Assembly (NCBI GenBank): GCA_964464825.1
Contig: CAYXKL010000002.1
Location: 1 to 64,000, forward strand
DNA length: 64,000 nt
Origin: DYJK01 sp964464825
Lineage (GTDB): Bacteria > Bacteroidota > Ignavibacteria > Ignavibacteriales > Melioribacteraceae
Reading direction: 5' to 3'
Part shown: positions 43,981 to 53,465 of the stretch, piece by piece
Layout of the letters: each line of letters begins with the position of its first letter
Position numbering within the stretch: position 1 is the first letter of the stretch
The notes under the pieces: model-generated
Told to the model about the DNA's origin: nothing
What the model saw: only the letters and a program-made list of their open reading frames with translations
The model's database searches: none
Translations under genes and position numbers: made by a program

Positions 43981-45936
43981 TTATGCAGCTGGTAAGCTGA
44001 TAGTAATTACAGAACCTTTTCCGATTTCACTTTCTACTTTAATGGTTCCTTTGTTAGCTTCAATAAAATCTTTTGAAAGGATCATTCCCAATCCCGAACC
44101 GGTTTCTCCGGCAGTACCTTTGGTTGTGGTTTTTTTGTCTAACGCAAATATGTTCTCTAATGTATCCTTGTTCATTCCAAGTCCGGTATCTTTTACAAGA
44201 AGATTAACTTTACCTTCAACTCTTTCGGCGGTAATAGTAATTTCTCCTCCCAAGTGCGTGAATTTTACAGAATTGAAAATGATATTTCTGAGGATAGTAT
44301 TCAGCATCTGCTCATCTGCAAAGACTGCAATATCACTGGGACAGTTTATAGTTAAGGTTATATTTTTATTGTTAAGATTTGTTTTGATAAGATCCACTAT
44401 TTTCTGAATGACCGATTTTAATTCCAGTTTCTTGGGTTCGAATTTAATTTCTTGTCTTTGGTTTTTTGCCCATATCAATAAATTTTCCAGTAAATCAAAA
44501 TCTTTTTTAATCGAATCTCCAATCATACTGATAGTTTCTTTTTTTTCTTTCTCGCTCAAAAGGTCGTATTGATCCCTAAGCAGACCCACAGCTGTAAAGA
44601 TTGCGTTGAAGGGTTCGCGTAGATCATGAGCAATAATCCGGAAGAATTTATCTTTAACAACATTTAATTGATTCAGTTTGTCAGTAACTTTTTTCTTTTC
44701 GAAATAACGGAAAGTTAAGATGATAACTATAATTACAAAAAGTAAAACAATGATTATTAAGTAATTGCGCTGTTCTATTTGTCCTTCAAGATCTTTTTGT
44801 AAAACCTCTTTTTCTCTCTCCGCTCTTTCAATTTTAACTAAGGATTCAAGCTCACCTAGTTTAAGTATTTCTTTTTTAGTAATAATTGAATCTGAAAGAC
44901 CATGATATTTTTCAAAATAATATAATGCGCTGTCGTTGTTTCCGGTTTTTTTGTAAAGCGTGTAGAATGTTTTATACGTGGCGGCAATAAGAGATGGTTC
45001 ATTAATTTTAGTTGTAAGCTTTAATGCATCATAAAGATAATTTTCGCCAGATTTGCTGTCGTTTAGAGAAACATAGATCAACGCGATACCATTTAAATTG
45101 TTTACTTCACCTTCGGGATTAATAATTTTACGGTTCAATTCAAGCGCTTGCATAGAATATTTTAATGCTTCGGGCATATTCCCTTTTGCATAAGCCATAT
45201 CGCTCAATCCTTGCCATACCTCCGCAAATCCTTTAAGATAATTTATTTTTTTATATAAATTTTGTAATTCATGGTATGAACTTTCGGCACGGGAATAATC
45301 ACCTTTACGCTGGGAAAGTTTTGCAATTTCTAAAAGTGCCCTTGCAAGCAATCCTTCATTATTAATTTCTGTTGCAATACGATTGACAAGTTCAAAATAA
45401 ACAAGCGCATTGGTGAAATCATCTTGTGCAGAATATAATCTGCCGATGTTCATATAACAGTAAGCGGCGCCTTCTTCATCGTTTATCTTCTCAAATATTT
45501 TTATTGCCGCTTGTATATGCTCGGTTGCTTTTTCAATATTGTTTCTTATTCTATAAATTCCGCCGATGTTATTGTGTGAATATGCTGTTTGAGTTGGATC
45601 GCCGGATTCTTGTGCTACCTTTAAAGCTGAATAATGATACTCAAGCGCAATCTCAAGAGCTCCGATATTTGTATATGTTACACCGAGGAAATTATTGGTC
45701 TTTGCCTCAAGAATTTTATTACCGGTTTTTCTTGTAAGTGTTAATGCTTCTTTTCCTAATTGAATTGCTGTAAGAGGATCGTTGCTTCTTCTATTCCATG
45801 TTTCATCAAGTAATATTTTTATCTTGGCTGTATCATCCAGTGCAGAAATATTTGATAGAATGGAATCTGCACCGCTTTGCGGAAAAACATTTGATAAACA
45901 AAGTATGCTAAAAAATAAAAATGTTTTGAAATGCAT
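43981..45936 (-). CDS. TPR-containing sensor histidine kinase
   Basis: This 651-residue protein has a signal peptide, then about eight tetratricopeptide repeats in the periplasm (residues about 40-350). One transmembrane helix (YLIIIVLLFVIIVIIL) and a cytoplasmic kinase core follow. The HisKA box is IIAHDLREPFNAIFT; N, G1 and G2 boxes are NTILRNIIFNSVKFTH, DTGLGMNKDT and GSGLGMILSKDFIE. No receiver domain or response regulator is adjacent, so it is an orphan kinase. It probably senses a peptide or protein partner through the repeats. Confidence 0.92.
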   Translation of the reverse strand: MHFKTFLFFSILCLSNVFPQSGADSILSNISALDDTAKIKILLDETWNRRSNDPLTAIQLGKEALTLTRKTGNKILEAKTNNFLGVTYTNIGALEIALEYHYSALKVAQESGDPTQTAYSHNNIGGIYRIRNNIEKATEHIQAAIKIFEKINDEEGAAYCYMNIGRLYSAQDDFTNALVYFELVNRIATEINNEGLLARALLEIAKLSQRKGDYSRAESSYHELQNLYKKINYLKGFAEVWQGLSDMAYAKGNMPEALKYSMQALELNRKIINPEGEVNNLNGIALIYVSLNDSKSGENYLYDALKLTTKINEPSLIAATYKTFYTLYKKTGNNDSALYYFEKYHGLSDSIITKKEILKLGELESLVKIERAEREKEVLQKDLEGQIEQRNYLIIIVLLFVIIVIILTFRYFEKKKVTDKLNQLNVVKDKFFRIIAHDLREPFNAIFTAVGLLRDQYDLLSEKEKKETISMIGDSIKKDFDLLENLLIWAKNQRQEIKFEPKKLELKSVIQKIVDLIKTNLNNKNITLTINCPSDIAVFADEQMLNTILRNIIFNSVKFTHLGGEITITAERVEGKVNLLVKDTGLGMNKDTLENIFALDKKTTTKGTAGETGSGLGMILSKDFIEANKGTIKVESEIGKGSVITISLPAA

Positions 45937-46151
45937 TTTATCCTGAATATTATACAGTAAAACTACAAAGAGAATTACGAGTTGACAAGTGGAGAAGGTA
46001 AAATTGTAAATGCTGAATTATAAATTGATACTATAAACATAGTTTTATAACAAGACTTCAGATTTAATAGATATTAAGACTTTATGAAGTATTAAATGTG
46101 GGTGGAAAAATCTATCTTAAATGGACTGTCGTCATTCTATTTACTTTTTTG

Positions 46152-46180
46152 TTGATAGCAAAAAGTTAAATTTATATTCA
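46152..46180 (+). promoter_or_regulatory. Candidate promoter of cstA
   Basis: TTGATA (46152-46157), 17 bases, TATTCA (46175-46180), about 100 bases before the cstA ATG. The remaining 346-base gap (45937-46282) holds only AT-rich sequence, with a second weak TTGACA at 45982 and no clear operator or CRP-type palindrome. Confidence 0.35.
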
Positions 46181-46282
46181 GAGGAAATTGTTAATTTTTA
46201 AACTAACTAATTAATTATTTCTTGATATTTGTGATTAAACATTTCATTTTAAACTCAAAGAAAAAATCTACAACGGAGATTC

Positions 46283-48019
46283 ATGATGAGTATTCCACTG
46301 CTTATAATTGGCGCTGTTGTTATTTATATAATTGCATATAGAACTTACGGAAAGTTTCTTGCAAAGAAAGTTTATGCGCTTGATAATGAACGCAAAACAC
46401 CGGCACAATTAAATAACGATGGATTGGATTTTGTACCGACGAGTGCAAAATTTTTATCGGGTCAGCATTTCTCAGCAATAGCAGCAGCCGGACCAATTAC
46501 GGGACCAATTATTGCCGGAATAATTTTTGGTTGGGTGCCGGCACTCATCTGGATTGTAATCGGCTCAATATTTATCGGCGGTGTACACGATATGGGTTCT
46601 ATTGTTGCATCGATTCGCCACAAAGCTCGCTCAATAACGGAAGTTGTTAAAGAAACAGTTTCGCACCGCGCCTGGCTGCTCTTTATGATTTTTATCTGGA
46701 TTACTTTGGTTTACATCGTTGTTGCTTTTACAGATGTAACTTCAAGCTCATTTGTCGGGACAATAACTTTGGAGAATGGACAGAAAGTTGGCGGAGGCGC
46801 TATCGCAACTTCTTCTCTAATGTATCTTATTCTACCGGTTATAATGGGACTTTTGCTTAAATACACAAAATTAAGTTTAACATGGGCAACAGTAATTTTT
46901 CTTCCTCTGGTTGGAATAGCAATTTGGTACGGACCTTACATGCCGCTTGAACTCGGCTCAATTTTGGGAATAGATCCTCAGCAGACACAAAAACTTTGGA
47001 ATGTTTTTATACTTGTCTATTGTTTTATTGCATCAATAATTCCGGTTTGGCTGCTGCTTCAGCCGCGCGGACATATAGGCGGATATTTTCTTTATGCCGC
47101 ACTTTTTACCGCAGCTATTGGTTTGATGTTCGGAGGATTTGAAATTAATTATCCGGCATTTACAAAACTTGAAATGCAAGGAGGCGGATTCTGGTTCCCG
47201 ATGTTCCCGATCTTGTTTGTTACAATTGCTTGCGGTGCTTGTTCGGGTTTTCATTCGCTCGTTGGATCAGGTACCACTTCAAAACAGCTTGCATGTGAAA
47301 GTGATTCAAAAGTTATCGGCTATGGAATGATGCTTCTTGAAGGAATGGTTGCAATTATTTCTCTTGCTTGTGTAATGATTCTAACACAAAATGATCCGCT
47401 CGTTAAAAGTTCTCCTAATTTTATTTATGCTTCCGGTATTGGCAGATTTATGGAATTGATCGGCATACCGGCTGTTTTCGGAATTTCATTCGGATTGATG
47501 GCTTTCACTACATTCGTATACGATACACTCGATGTCTGCACTCGTTTAGGACGTTATATCATTCAAGAGTTAACCGGCTGGAAAAAATTGAGCGGAAGAA
47601 TTTTTGCAACACTGTTAATGGTTGGTGTGCCATTTTATTTTGTAACATTAACTTTATCGGATGCCAGCGGTAACCCGGTGCCGGCATGGAGAGTTTTCTG
47701 GAGTCTGTTCGGTGCATCGAATCAATTGCTTGCCGCTCTTGCACTAATCGGCATTACAGTTTGGCTCTACAAAACGGCAAAATTTAAATATGCATGGCTT
47801 GTTGCATTTATTCCGGCAGTCTGGATGTTCTTAATGTCCAACTGGGCATTAATTATTTTGATGAGGGATTCCTGGTTTAAAACCGGTAATTTAATTTTTA
47901 CATCCGATCCGGTTCCGTATGCATCACTTGTGTTATTTGTTCTCGCACTCACACTTGCAGTTGAAACGATTTACTCATTATTTATAAAAGATAAAAAGTT
48001 AGCCGCCGTGGGTGGTTAG
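46283..48019 (+). CDS. cstA: Carbon starvation protein CstA (peptide/pyruvate transporter family)
   Basis: This 578-residue polytopic membrane protein has about 16 helices. Family blocks are TSAKFLSGQHFSAIAAAGPITGPIIAGI-type sequence near residues 50-80, VHDMGSIVASIRHKARSI, ACGACSGFHSLVGSGTTSK and YDTLDVCTRLGRYIIQE. CstA/BtsT proteins import peptides or pyruvate under carbon limitation. Two ATG codons are adjacent (46283, 46286), with CGGAG just upstream. It is monocistronic and followed by a hairpin. Confidence 0.94.
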   Translation: MMSIPLLIIGAVVIYIIAYRTYGKFLAKKVYALDNERKTPAQLNNDGLDFVPTSAKFLSGQHFSAIAAAGPITGPIIAGIIFGWVPALIWIVIGSIFIGGVHDMGSIVASIRHKARSITEVVKETVSHRAWLLFMIFIWITLVYIVVAFTDVTSSSFVGTITLENGQKVGGGAIATSSLMYLILPVIMGLLLKYTKLSLTWATVIFLPLVGIAIWYGPYMPLELGSILGIDPQQTQKLWNVFILVYCFIASIIPVWLLLQPRGHIGGYFLYAALFTAAIGLMFGGFEINYPAFTKLEMQGGGFWFPMFPILFVTIACGACSGFHSLVGSGTTSKQLACESDSKVIGYGMMLLEGMVAIISLACVMILTQNDPLVKSSPNFIYASGIGRFMELIGIPAVFGISFGLMAFTTFVYDTLDVCTRLGRYIIQELTGWKKLSGRIFATLLMVGVPFYFVTLTLSDASGNPVPAWRVFWSLFGASNQLLAALALIGITVWLYKTAKFKYAWLVAFIPAVWMFLMSNWALIILMRDSWFKTGNLIFTSDPVPYASLVLFVLALTLAVETIYSLFIKDKKLAAVGG

Positions 48020-48033
48020 TTAGATTTTTTATC

Positions 48034-48063
48034 TTGCTGTCAAAGATTATTCCTTGATAGCAA
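48034..48063 (+). terminator. Hairpin after cstA, related to the one at 41537
   Basis: TTGCTGTCAAAG faces CCTTGATAGCAA over a six-base loop with one wobble and one mismatch. It shares the GCTGTCAA/TTGACAGC design with the stem at 41537-41562. It lies 15 bases after the cstA stop. Confidence 0.4.
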
Positions 48064-48081
48064 TATTAACTAGTGTTTGTC

Positions 48082-48123
48082 ACTCTGAACCTGACTGCCG
48101 TTAGGCAAGTCATGTTACAGAGT
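48082..48123. repeat. Long imperfect palindrome (REP-like)
   Basis: Nested arms ACTCTGAAC / GTTACAGAGT and TGACTGCC / GGCAAGTCA close on a GTTA loop. It lies in the gap between convergent cstA and the C1-peptidase homologue. Confidence 0.5.
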
Positions 48124-48266
48124 CTCAGTATTAATTTATATTAAAATAAAAGATTCCGAAATGACACATTCGGACAAACCCTTATTCCTAAATGACAGAA
48201 CAAATTTGTAAATCGTAATTTAAATTACACTTTGCATTCTCCACTCTTCGTTCTTCACTCTGCTCT

Positions 48267-49430
48267 CTACATTCCCAATTTACTTTTTATCTCTGCCGGC
48301 ACTGCATCTTTATGAACCATGATTGCAATTGTCTTTAAGCGTACGTACGGCTCACTCATATACCAATAGCCGTTATATTTTCTATCTTTTGTCCCCCACG
48401 AATTTTTTGTGTAATAGAACTTTACACCGGTTTGATCTTTTGCAAGTCCGGTAATATGCATTAAGTGATCATCAGTCGTTGTGTAGTTATCGAAAGACTC
48501 TTGACGCATCTCTTGAGAAATAATTTTTTCTCTTATCGGTCCTTCTTCTTTCTCTTCGTCATCATCTTCTTTTTGAGATTCGTCAATAATTTCATCTGCC
48601 GGGACAATTGCATAAGCTTTCTTCTTCTCAAATTCTTTTTCGGAAACATCACCATCCCAGGCAACCGAGTAACCGTTCTCAAGTGCGTAATCAATTATTT
48701 TTATTAATTCATCAATGGGTAGATTATAATATAAGTCTTCAGTCCAATTGTCCGGTATCTCAAGTTCAAACTGTGTATAGAATGGATGATGCGTGTATGA
48801 AGTAAGTTCAATATAATCATCGGGATTAAACCCGAGCGATTGAACAAAACTTTTTGGTGTGTAGGCTTTCCCTTGGTAATTAAATTCAGTTGGCGGAACG
48901 CCGAGATAAATATCGAGCGTTGATTCAAAAACTTCTTTCCAGCGCGGAGTAACTTTACCACCTTTGTTTTTAGTTACAACATCAACTATGCTTTTCAGCA
49001 TCGCATCCATTTCACCATGGTTATGTTCATCTTCATTTATATTCTTGCCGTTGTAAACTTCGTCGGGTACAAGACCATAATTTTTAATTACACGCATTAC
49101 ATCATGTGCTTGTCCGCCCATCCCGAAATTTGTTTCGCCGTGATAACGTACATAGTTAACAGCTTTATCGGGATAAGTATAACGCACATTGAACATTGGA
49201 GAGAGGATATGCTCACCCTTTCCCATTCTAATCAATTCGGTTTCAATAAATGATGTTGTTGCAAAAGACCAGCCAGTTCCAGTCTTTGCCTGGTTTTTAA
49301 CCGGTGTAGTTTTTAGTTCGTAAATCATCTCAAATTCGTAAGCTTCTTTCTTTTTCTTTCCTTGTGCAGAGAGAATAAATGGAATGAATAAAACTGCAAG
49401 AATTATTTTGAAATATGGATTCAATTTCAT
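48267..49430 (-). CDS. C1-family peptidase homologue (PepC/bleomycin-hydrolase-like) with catalytic Cys replaced by Gly
   Basis: This 387-residue exported protein (signal to about residue 23) has the C1B layout. The active-site segment VKNQAKTGTGWSFATTSF keeps the oxyanion Gln (Q47) but has Gly at residue 53 where Cys is expected before Trp (normally GTCWSF). The Gly codon is GGC (49274-49272), one base from TGC. The His (DDHLMHITGLA) and Asn (YYTKNSWGTK) are intact. An acidic stretch (KEDDDEEKEEG) precedes the His region. It is either an inactive homologue with a binding role, or the base is wrong. Confidence 0.85.
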   Translation of the reverse strand: MKLNPYFKIILAVLFIPFILSAQGKKKKEAYEFEMIYELKTTPVKNQAKTGTGWSFATTSFIETELIRMGKGEHILSPMFNVRYTYPDKAVNYVRYHGETNFGMGGQAHDVMRVIKNYGLVPDEVYNGKNINEDEHNHGEMDAMLKSIVDVVTKNKGGKVTPRWKEVFESTLDIYLGVPPTEFNYQGKAYTPKSFVQSLGFNPDDYIELTSYTHHPFYTQFELEIPDNWTEDLYYNLPIDELIKIIDYALENGYSVAWDGDVSEKEFEKKKAYAIVPADEIIDESQKEDDDEEKEEGPIREKIISQEMRQESFDNYTTTDDHLMHITGLAKDQTGVKFYYTKNSWGTKDRKYNGYWYMSEPYVRLKTIAIMVHKDAVPAEIKSKLGM

Positions 49431-49608
49431 GAGTAATCTTCACAATATTATTAATTGTACATCTTAATCATAAAATTAAAATATAACCGGCATAATTGGA
49501 AGTAGAATTAATAAATGGTATTAAGTTTTTAAAATAGTTTAAGTTAAGATTGATTTTAATCTCCCCTAAAACTAATTTCAAATTGCCCACAAAAAGAAAA
49601 AAGTCATT

Positions 49609-50598
49609 ATGAACAATTACATATTTTTAAACAAGTTTTTAATTGCATTGTTATTCCTATTGATAATTGTTGCACCAGCATCATATTCACAAAATAAATT
49701 CGGATTAGTCATACACGGAGGTGCTGGTACAATTAAAAAAGAATATATGAGTCCGGAAAGAGAAAAAGAATATCTAGCAAAGCTTGATGAAGTGTTATCA
49801 GCCGGTTATAAAATTTTAGAAAAAGGCGGAAGCAGTCTGGACGCAGTTGAAGCGGTTATAAAATTAATGGAAGATTCTCCATTGTTTAATGCCGGCAAAG
49901 GGGCGGTCTTTACTGCTGAAGGTACAATTGAACTTGATGTTTCAATAATGGACGGAAAAAATTTATCAGCCGGTGCGGCTGCCGGATTGAAACATGTTAA
50001 AAATCCAATTTCACTTGCACGCAAAATTATGGAAAAATCTCCCCACGTTATGCTGATAGGTGAAGGTGCAGAAAAATTTGCAAAGGAACATAATCTAGAA
50101 ATAGTTGATCAGGAATATTTTTTTACAAAAGAAAGATGGGAATCGTTACAACGCCTCAAAGAGAATGAATTAAAATTAAAAGAGAAACATGGAACTGTTG
50201 GTGCTGTAGCGCTTGATAAAAACGGTAACATTGCAGCCGGTACTTCAACCGGAGGAATGATAAATAAATTATGGGGACGAATAGGAGACACGCCTATAAT
50301 CGGTGCCGGTAATTATGCTGATAACAATACTTGCGGTGTATCGGGTACTGGTCACGGTGAATATTTTATCCGGCTCGGGATTGCCAAAGATGTTTCTGCA
50401 TTAATGGAATATAAAGGTTATACTTTGCAGCAAGCTTCGGATGAAGTAATAAGTAAATTAACTAAGTTTGGCGGTACCGGCGGAATAATTGCTATTGATA
50501 AATACGGTAATGTTGCAATGCCTTTCAATACTTCCGGAATGTATCGTGGTTATCACATTAGCGGAAGCGAGCCGGTAATTAAAATTTATAAAGAATGA
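49609..50598 (+). CDS. iaaA: Isoaspartyl peptidase/L-asparaginase (Ntn hydrolase)
   Basis: This 329-residue precursor has a signal peptide, so it is exported. The sequence begins FGLVIHGGAGTI and includes LEKGGSSLDAVEAVI and LFNAGKGAVFTAEG. The autocleavage site with the nucleophile Thr is KHGTVGAVALDKNG, and the C-terminal GTGHGEYFIRLGIA is standard. It splits itself into two subunits and removes isoaspartyl residues from peptides. It appears monocistronic; the following 119-base gap is AT-rich without structure. Confidence 0.94.
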   Translation: MNNYIFLNKFLIALLFLLIIVAPASYSQNKFGLVIHGGAGTIKKEYMSPEREKEYLAKLDEVLSAGYKILEKGGSSLDAVEAVIKLMEDSPLFNAGKGAVFTAEGTIELDVSIMDGKNLSAGAAAGLKHVKNPISLARKIMEKSPHVMLIGEGAEKFAKEHNLEIVDQEYFFTKERWESLQRLKENELKLKEKHGTVGAVALDKNGNIAAGTSTGGMINKLWGRIGDTPIIGAGNYADNNTCGVSGTGHGEYFIRLGIAKDVSALMEYKGYTLQQASDEVISKLTKFGGTGGIIAIDKYGNVAMPFNTSGMYRGYHISGSEPVIKIYKE

Positions 50599-50717
50599 GT
50601 TTGATTTACGAATTACGATTTTAGATTTATGATGTTTATTAAATCTGTTTTCAAATAAGTGGTTTTGATTTTATTAGTAATTTGTAATTAGTAACTCGTA
50701 ATTTTTTAGGAGGTATA

Positions 50718-51134
50718 ATGGAATTATTTCAACCGATTAATTATTTGGCAGTATTAACTTGTGCGGTTATTGCAATTGGAATTGGAGCACTATGGTACAG
50801 CCCCATGCTGCTTGGTAAAGTATGGGTCGATTCATTAGATAAATCCGAAGAAGAATTAAAAAAAGATTTTAAACCGGTTAAAGCTTACACAATTTCATTT
50901 ATTGCACAGATTGTAATGGCATATGTATTAGCAAGAATTCTTTCCTATGTGAATGCAACAACTCTGGAAGAAGGGATACGTATTGCATTTATGGTTTGGA
51001 TTGGATTTACCGCCACAACAATGACAGTTAACATGTTATTCGAAGGGAAAAACTTTAAGCAGTTTTTAGTCGATAGCGGTTATCACTTCTTAGTTATTAT
51101 TCTTTACGGAATGATTTTAGGTCTTTGGCATTAG
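50718..51134 (+). CDS. DUF1761 membrane protein
   Basis: This 138-residue protein has four transmembrane segments with the family start INYLAVLTCAVIAIGIGALWYSP. The conserved terminal region has FEGKNFKQFLVDSGYHFL. A strong AGGAGG precedes the ATG. DUF1761 has no established function. Confidence 0.88.
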   Translation: MELFQPINYLAVLTCAVIAIGIGALWYSPMLLGKVWVDSLDKSEEELKKDFKPVKAYTISFIAQIVMAYVLARILSYVNATTLEEGIRIAFMVWIGFTATTMTVNMLFEGKNFKQFLVDSGYHFLVIILYGMILGLWH

Positions 51135-51170
51135 AACTATAATAATACTTAAATTTTATACGGAACAATA

Positions 51171-51815
51171 ATGAAGATAAACTTTGTTGTTTTTGATCTT
51201 GACGGGACATTGATTAGTTCACACGAAACAATTTATAAAGCAACGTTACATGCGCTGAAAGAAGTAAATATTTTACATAAACTTGAAAAAGATAAATTTA
51301 TGTATATGATTGGAATGCACTTCGAAGATATTTTTCGTGAATTTGGATTTCGTGTACCTGATTTTGAACATTTCATAAAGATTTATAAATCAATTTATTT
51401 CAATTACATCGGCTCATCAAATATTTATCCCTACGTTGAAGAAATAATTGATAAATTAGAGCAGAAAAAAATTAAAATCGGACTGTTAACAACAAAAGCT
51501 CAAGATCAAGCAGATTTAATTCTCAAGTATTTTAATTTATATGATAAATTTGACGGGATAATGGGAAGACGCCCGGGAATAGCTCATAAACCCTCACCCG
51601 AACCGCTCTTAAAACTTTGTAGCGAAGTAAATGCTGATATTAAAAATACAATGATGATTGGTGATTCTGAAATTGATATTGAATGCGGTAAAAATGCCGG
51701 CGCTGCAACGTGTGCGGTAAGTTATGGTTACCGCGATAGAGAAATGCTCGGAAAATCATCACCCGATTTTATTATTGACACAATTTCTGATTTAGAAAAA
51801 ATAATTAGTGGATAA
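51171..51815 (+). CDS. HAD-superfamily phosphatase (Gph/PpaX-like)
   Basis: This 214-residue protein has the nucleophile Asp in VVFDLDGTLIS, a helical cap, the motif II Thr in IGLLTTKAQ, motif III Lys in HKPSPEPL and motif IV MMIGDSEIDIECGKNAG. It resembles phosphoglycolate or pyrophosphate phosphatases; the substrate is not certain. The next gene follows 21 bases later. Confidence 0.9.
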   Translation: MKINFVVFDLDGTLISSHETIYKATLHALKEVNILHKLEKDKFMYMIGMHFEDIFREFGFRVPDFEHFIKIYKSIYFNYIGSSNIYPYVEEIIDKLEQKKIKIGLLTTKAQDQADLILKYFNLYDKFDGIMGRRPGIAHKPSPEPLLKLCSEVNADIKNTMMIGDSEIDIECGKNAGAATCAVSYGYRDREMLGKSSPDFIIDTISDLEKIISG

Positions 51816-51836
51816 TTTTTGTTTTTAGGAGGTTGT

Positions 51837-52592
51837 ATGGATACCGGAAAAGTAAATGTAAATATTATCAATGGAATAGCATCATTAAGTTTTCATCATC
51901 CCAAAAGTAACTCGCTACCTTCTAAAATGATTAAGGAAATTACACACCAAATCGAAAAATTATCTAATGATAATAATGTAAGAGTGATAGTTATTAGAAG
52001 TGAAGGAGAAAAAACATTCTGTGCTGGTGCATCATTCGATGAACTTGCCGCGATTAAAGATTTAAAAACGGGTAAAGCTTTTTTTATGATGTTCGGTCAA
52101 TTGATTAATGCAATGCGTAAGTGTGAAAAAATAATTATTGCACGTGTACACGGAAAATGTGTAGGCGGAGGTGTTGGTATTGCCGCAGCTGCAGATTATA
52201 CACTTGCATCCAATGATGCCTCAGTACGGTTAAGCGAACTTCTTCTCGGCATTGGTCCTTTTGTTGTTGGTCCGGCTATTGAAAGAAAAGTCGGCAAAAC
52301 CGCTTTTGTAACTATGGCTGTTGATGGCGATTGGCACGATTCCTTTTGGGCTAAACAGAATGGCTTGTTTACAAAAGTATTTGCAACCAATCACGATCTT
52401 GATGAAGCTGTTTCTGCTCTCGCAAAAAAAATTGCCGCTTGCAATCCCGAAGCAATTAAGGAAATGAAAAAAGTTTTTTGGGAGGGAACTGAAAATTGGG
52501 ATAAACTTTTAGAAGAGCGCGCAGAAATAAGCGGTAGATTGGTGTTAAGCGAATTCACAAAAAAATATATAAAATCATTCAAAGAAAAATAA
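51837..52592 (+). CDS. Enoyl-CoA hydratase/isomerase-family protein
   Basis: I use the ATG at 51837 (251 residues) with AGGAGG just ahead; the frame extends six codons further to a TTG. Crotonase features are RVIVIRSEGEKTFCAGASFDE (first oxyanion region) and ARVHGKCVGGGVGIAAAADYTLAS. The catalytic Glu positions of true hydratases are not clearly conserved (LLLGIGPFVVGP follows), so it may be an isomerase or other crotonase. The gene lies between the HAD phosphatase and beta-lactamase genes. Confidence 0.87.
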   Translation: MDTGKVNVNIINGIASLSFHHPKSNSLPSKMIKEITHQIEKLSNDNNVRVIVIRSEGEKTFCAGASFDELAAIKDLKTGKAFFMMFGQLINAMRKCEKIIIARVHGKCVGGGVGIAAAADYTLASNDASVRLSELLLGIGPFVVGPAIERKVGKTAFVTMAVDGDWHDSFWAKQNGLFTKVFATNHDLDEAVSALAKKIAACNPEAIKEMKKVFWEGTENWDKLLEERAEISGRLVLSEFTKKYIKSFKEK

Positions 52593-52618
52593 TCAACTTA
52601 TTTTGCCGGGGGGAAAAA

Positions 52619-53410
52619 TTGAAGACATTTTTTACAATTCTGCTCATCGGATTTTTCTTTTCACAACTTTCTAATATTAACGCTCAAATCGATTCTGTTG
52701 ATATTTCAGAATATTTTGATAATCACGAAGGGTGTATTGTTATTTATGATAAAACGTGGGAATTATATTTCCGTTATGATGAAAAAAGATGCAGTGAAAG
52801 ATTTCTTCCGGCATCAACTTTTAAAATTCCGAATTCGTTGATTGGATTGGAAACTGGAGTAATAAAAGATGCCGATTTTGTAATCAAATGGGATGGAATT
52901 AAACGCTGGAATGCTGATTGGAACAAAGATCATAATTTGCGCTCTGCAATACAATCTTCATGTGTTCCGTATTATCAAGAACTTGCGAGAAGAGTAGGAA
53001 GAGAAAGAATGTTTAAATATATCGATGCATTAAGTTATGGTAACGGAAAAATTGGTGAAAAGATTGATACGTTCTGGCTTGATAATTCCATTAAAATTTC
53101 TGCTGATGAACAAATAGAATTTTTAAAAAGGTTTTATGATTATAATTTACCTTTTTCCAAGAAGTCTATTGACATAGTTAAAGAAATTATGAGCGAAGAA
53201 ATTTATCCGGTGAGCAAACTAAAATTTAAAACCGGCTCCGGACAAAAAGAAGATGGAACATGGCTATGCTGGCTTGTCGGTTATGTTGAAAAAGGAAAAG
53301 ATGTTTATTTTTTTGCATTTAACATAGAAGGGAAAAAATTTGATGAAACTTCTTCTTTAAGAAATAAAACTTCGCGTGATATTCTAAAGAAAATGAACAT
53401 AATTAATTAA
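52619..53410 (+). CDS. Class D (OXA-type) beta-lactamase
   Basis: This 263-residue exported serine beta-lactamase has its signal peptide end at about residue 22. The nucleophile motif is PASTFKIPNSLIGLETG with S66-T-F-K69. The S-x-V motif is SSCVPYYQE, the Y-G-N motif is LSYGNGKIG, FWLDNSIKISADEQ carries the Trp near the carboxylated Lys, and KFKTGSG is the KTG motif. It begins at a TTG (52619) behind a G-rich run; no ATG is near. It is probably a chromosomal, intrinsic enzyme, since no mobile element or other resistance gene adjoins it. Confidence 0.93.
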   Translation: MKTFFTILLIGFFFSQLSNINAQIDSVDISEYFDNHEGCIVIYDKTWELYFRYDEKRCSERFLPASTFKIPNSLIGLETGVIKDADFVIKWDGIKRWNADWNKDHNLRSAIQSSCVPYYQELARRVGRERMFKYIDALSYGNGKIGEKIDTFWLDNSIKISADEQIEFLKRFYDYNLPFSKKSIDIVKEIMSEEIYPVSKLKFKTGSGQKEDGTWLCWLVGYVEKGKDVYFFAFNIEGKKFDETSSLRNKTSRDILKKMNIIN

Positions 53411-53465
53411 TAATTATTAGTTATTAATTTTAACTCATAACTTAACATTCAGAACTTGTAACTAT

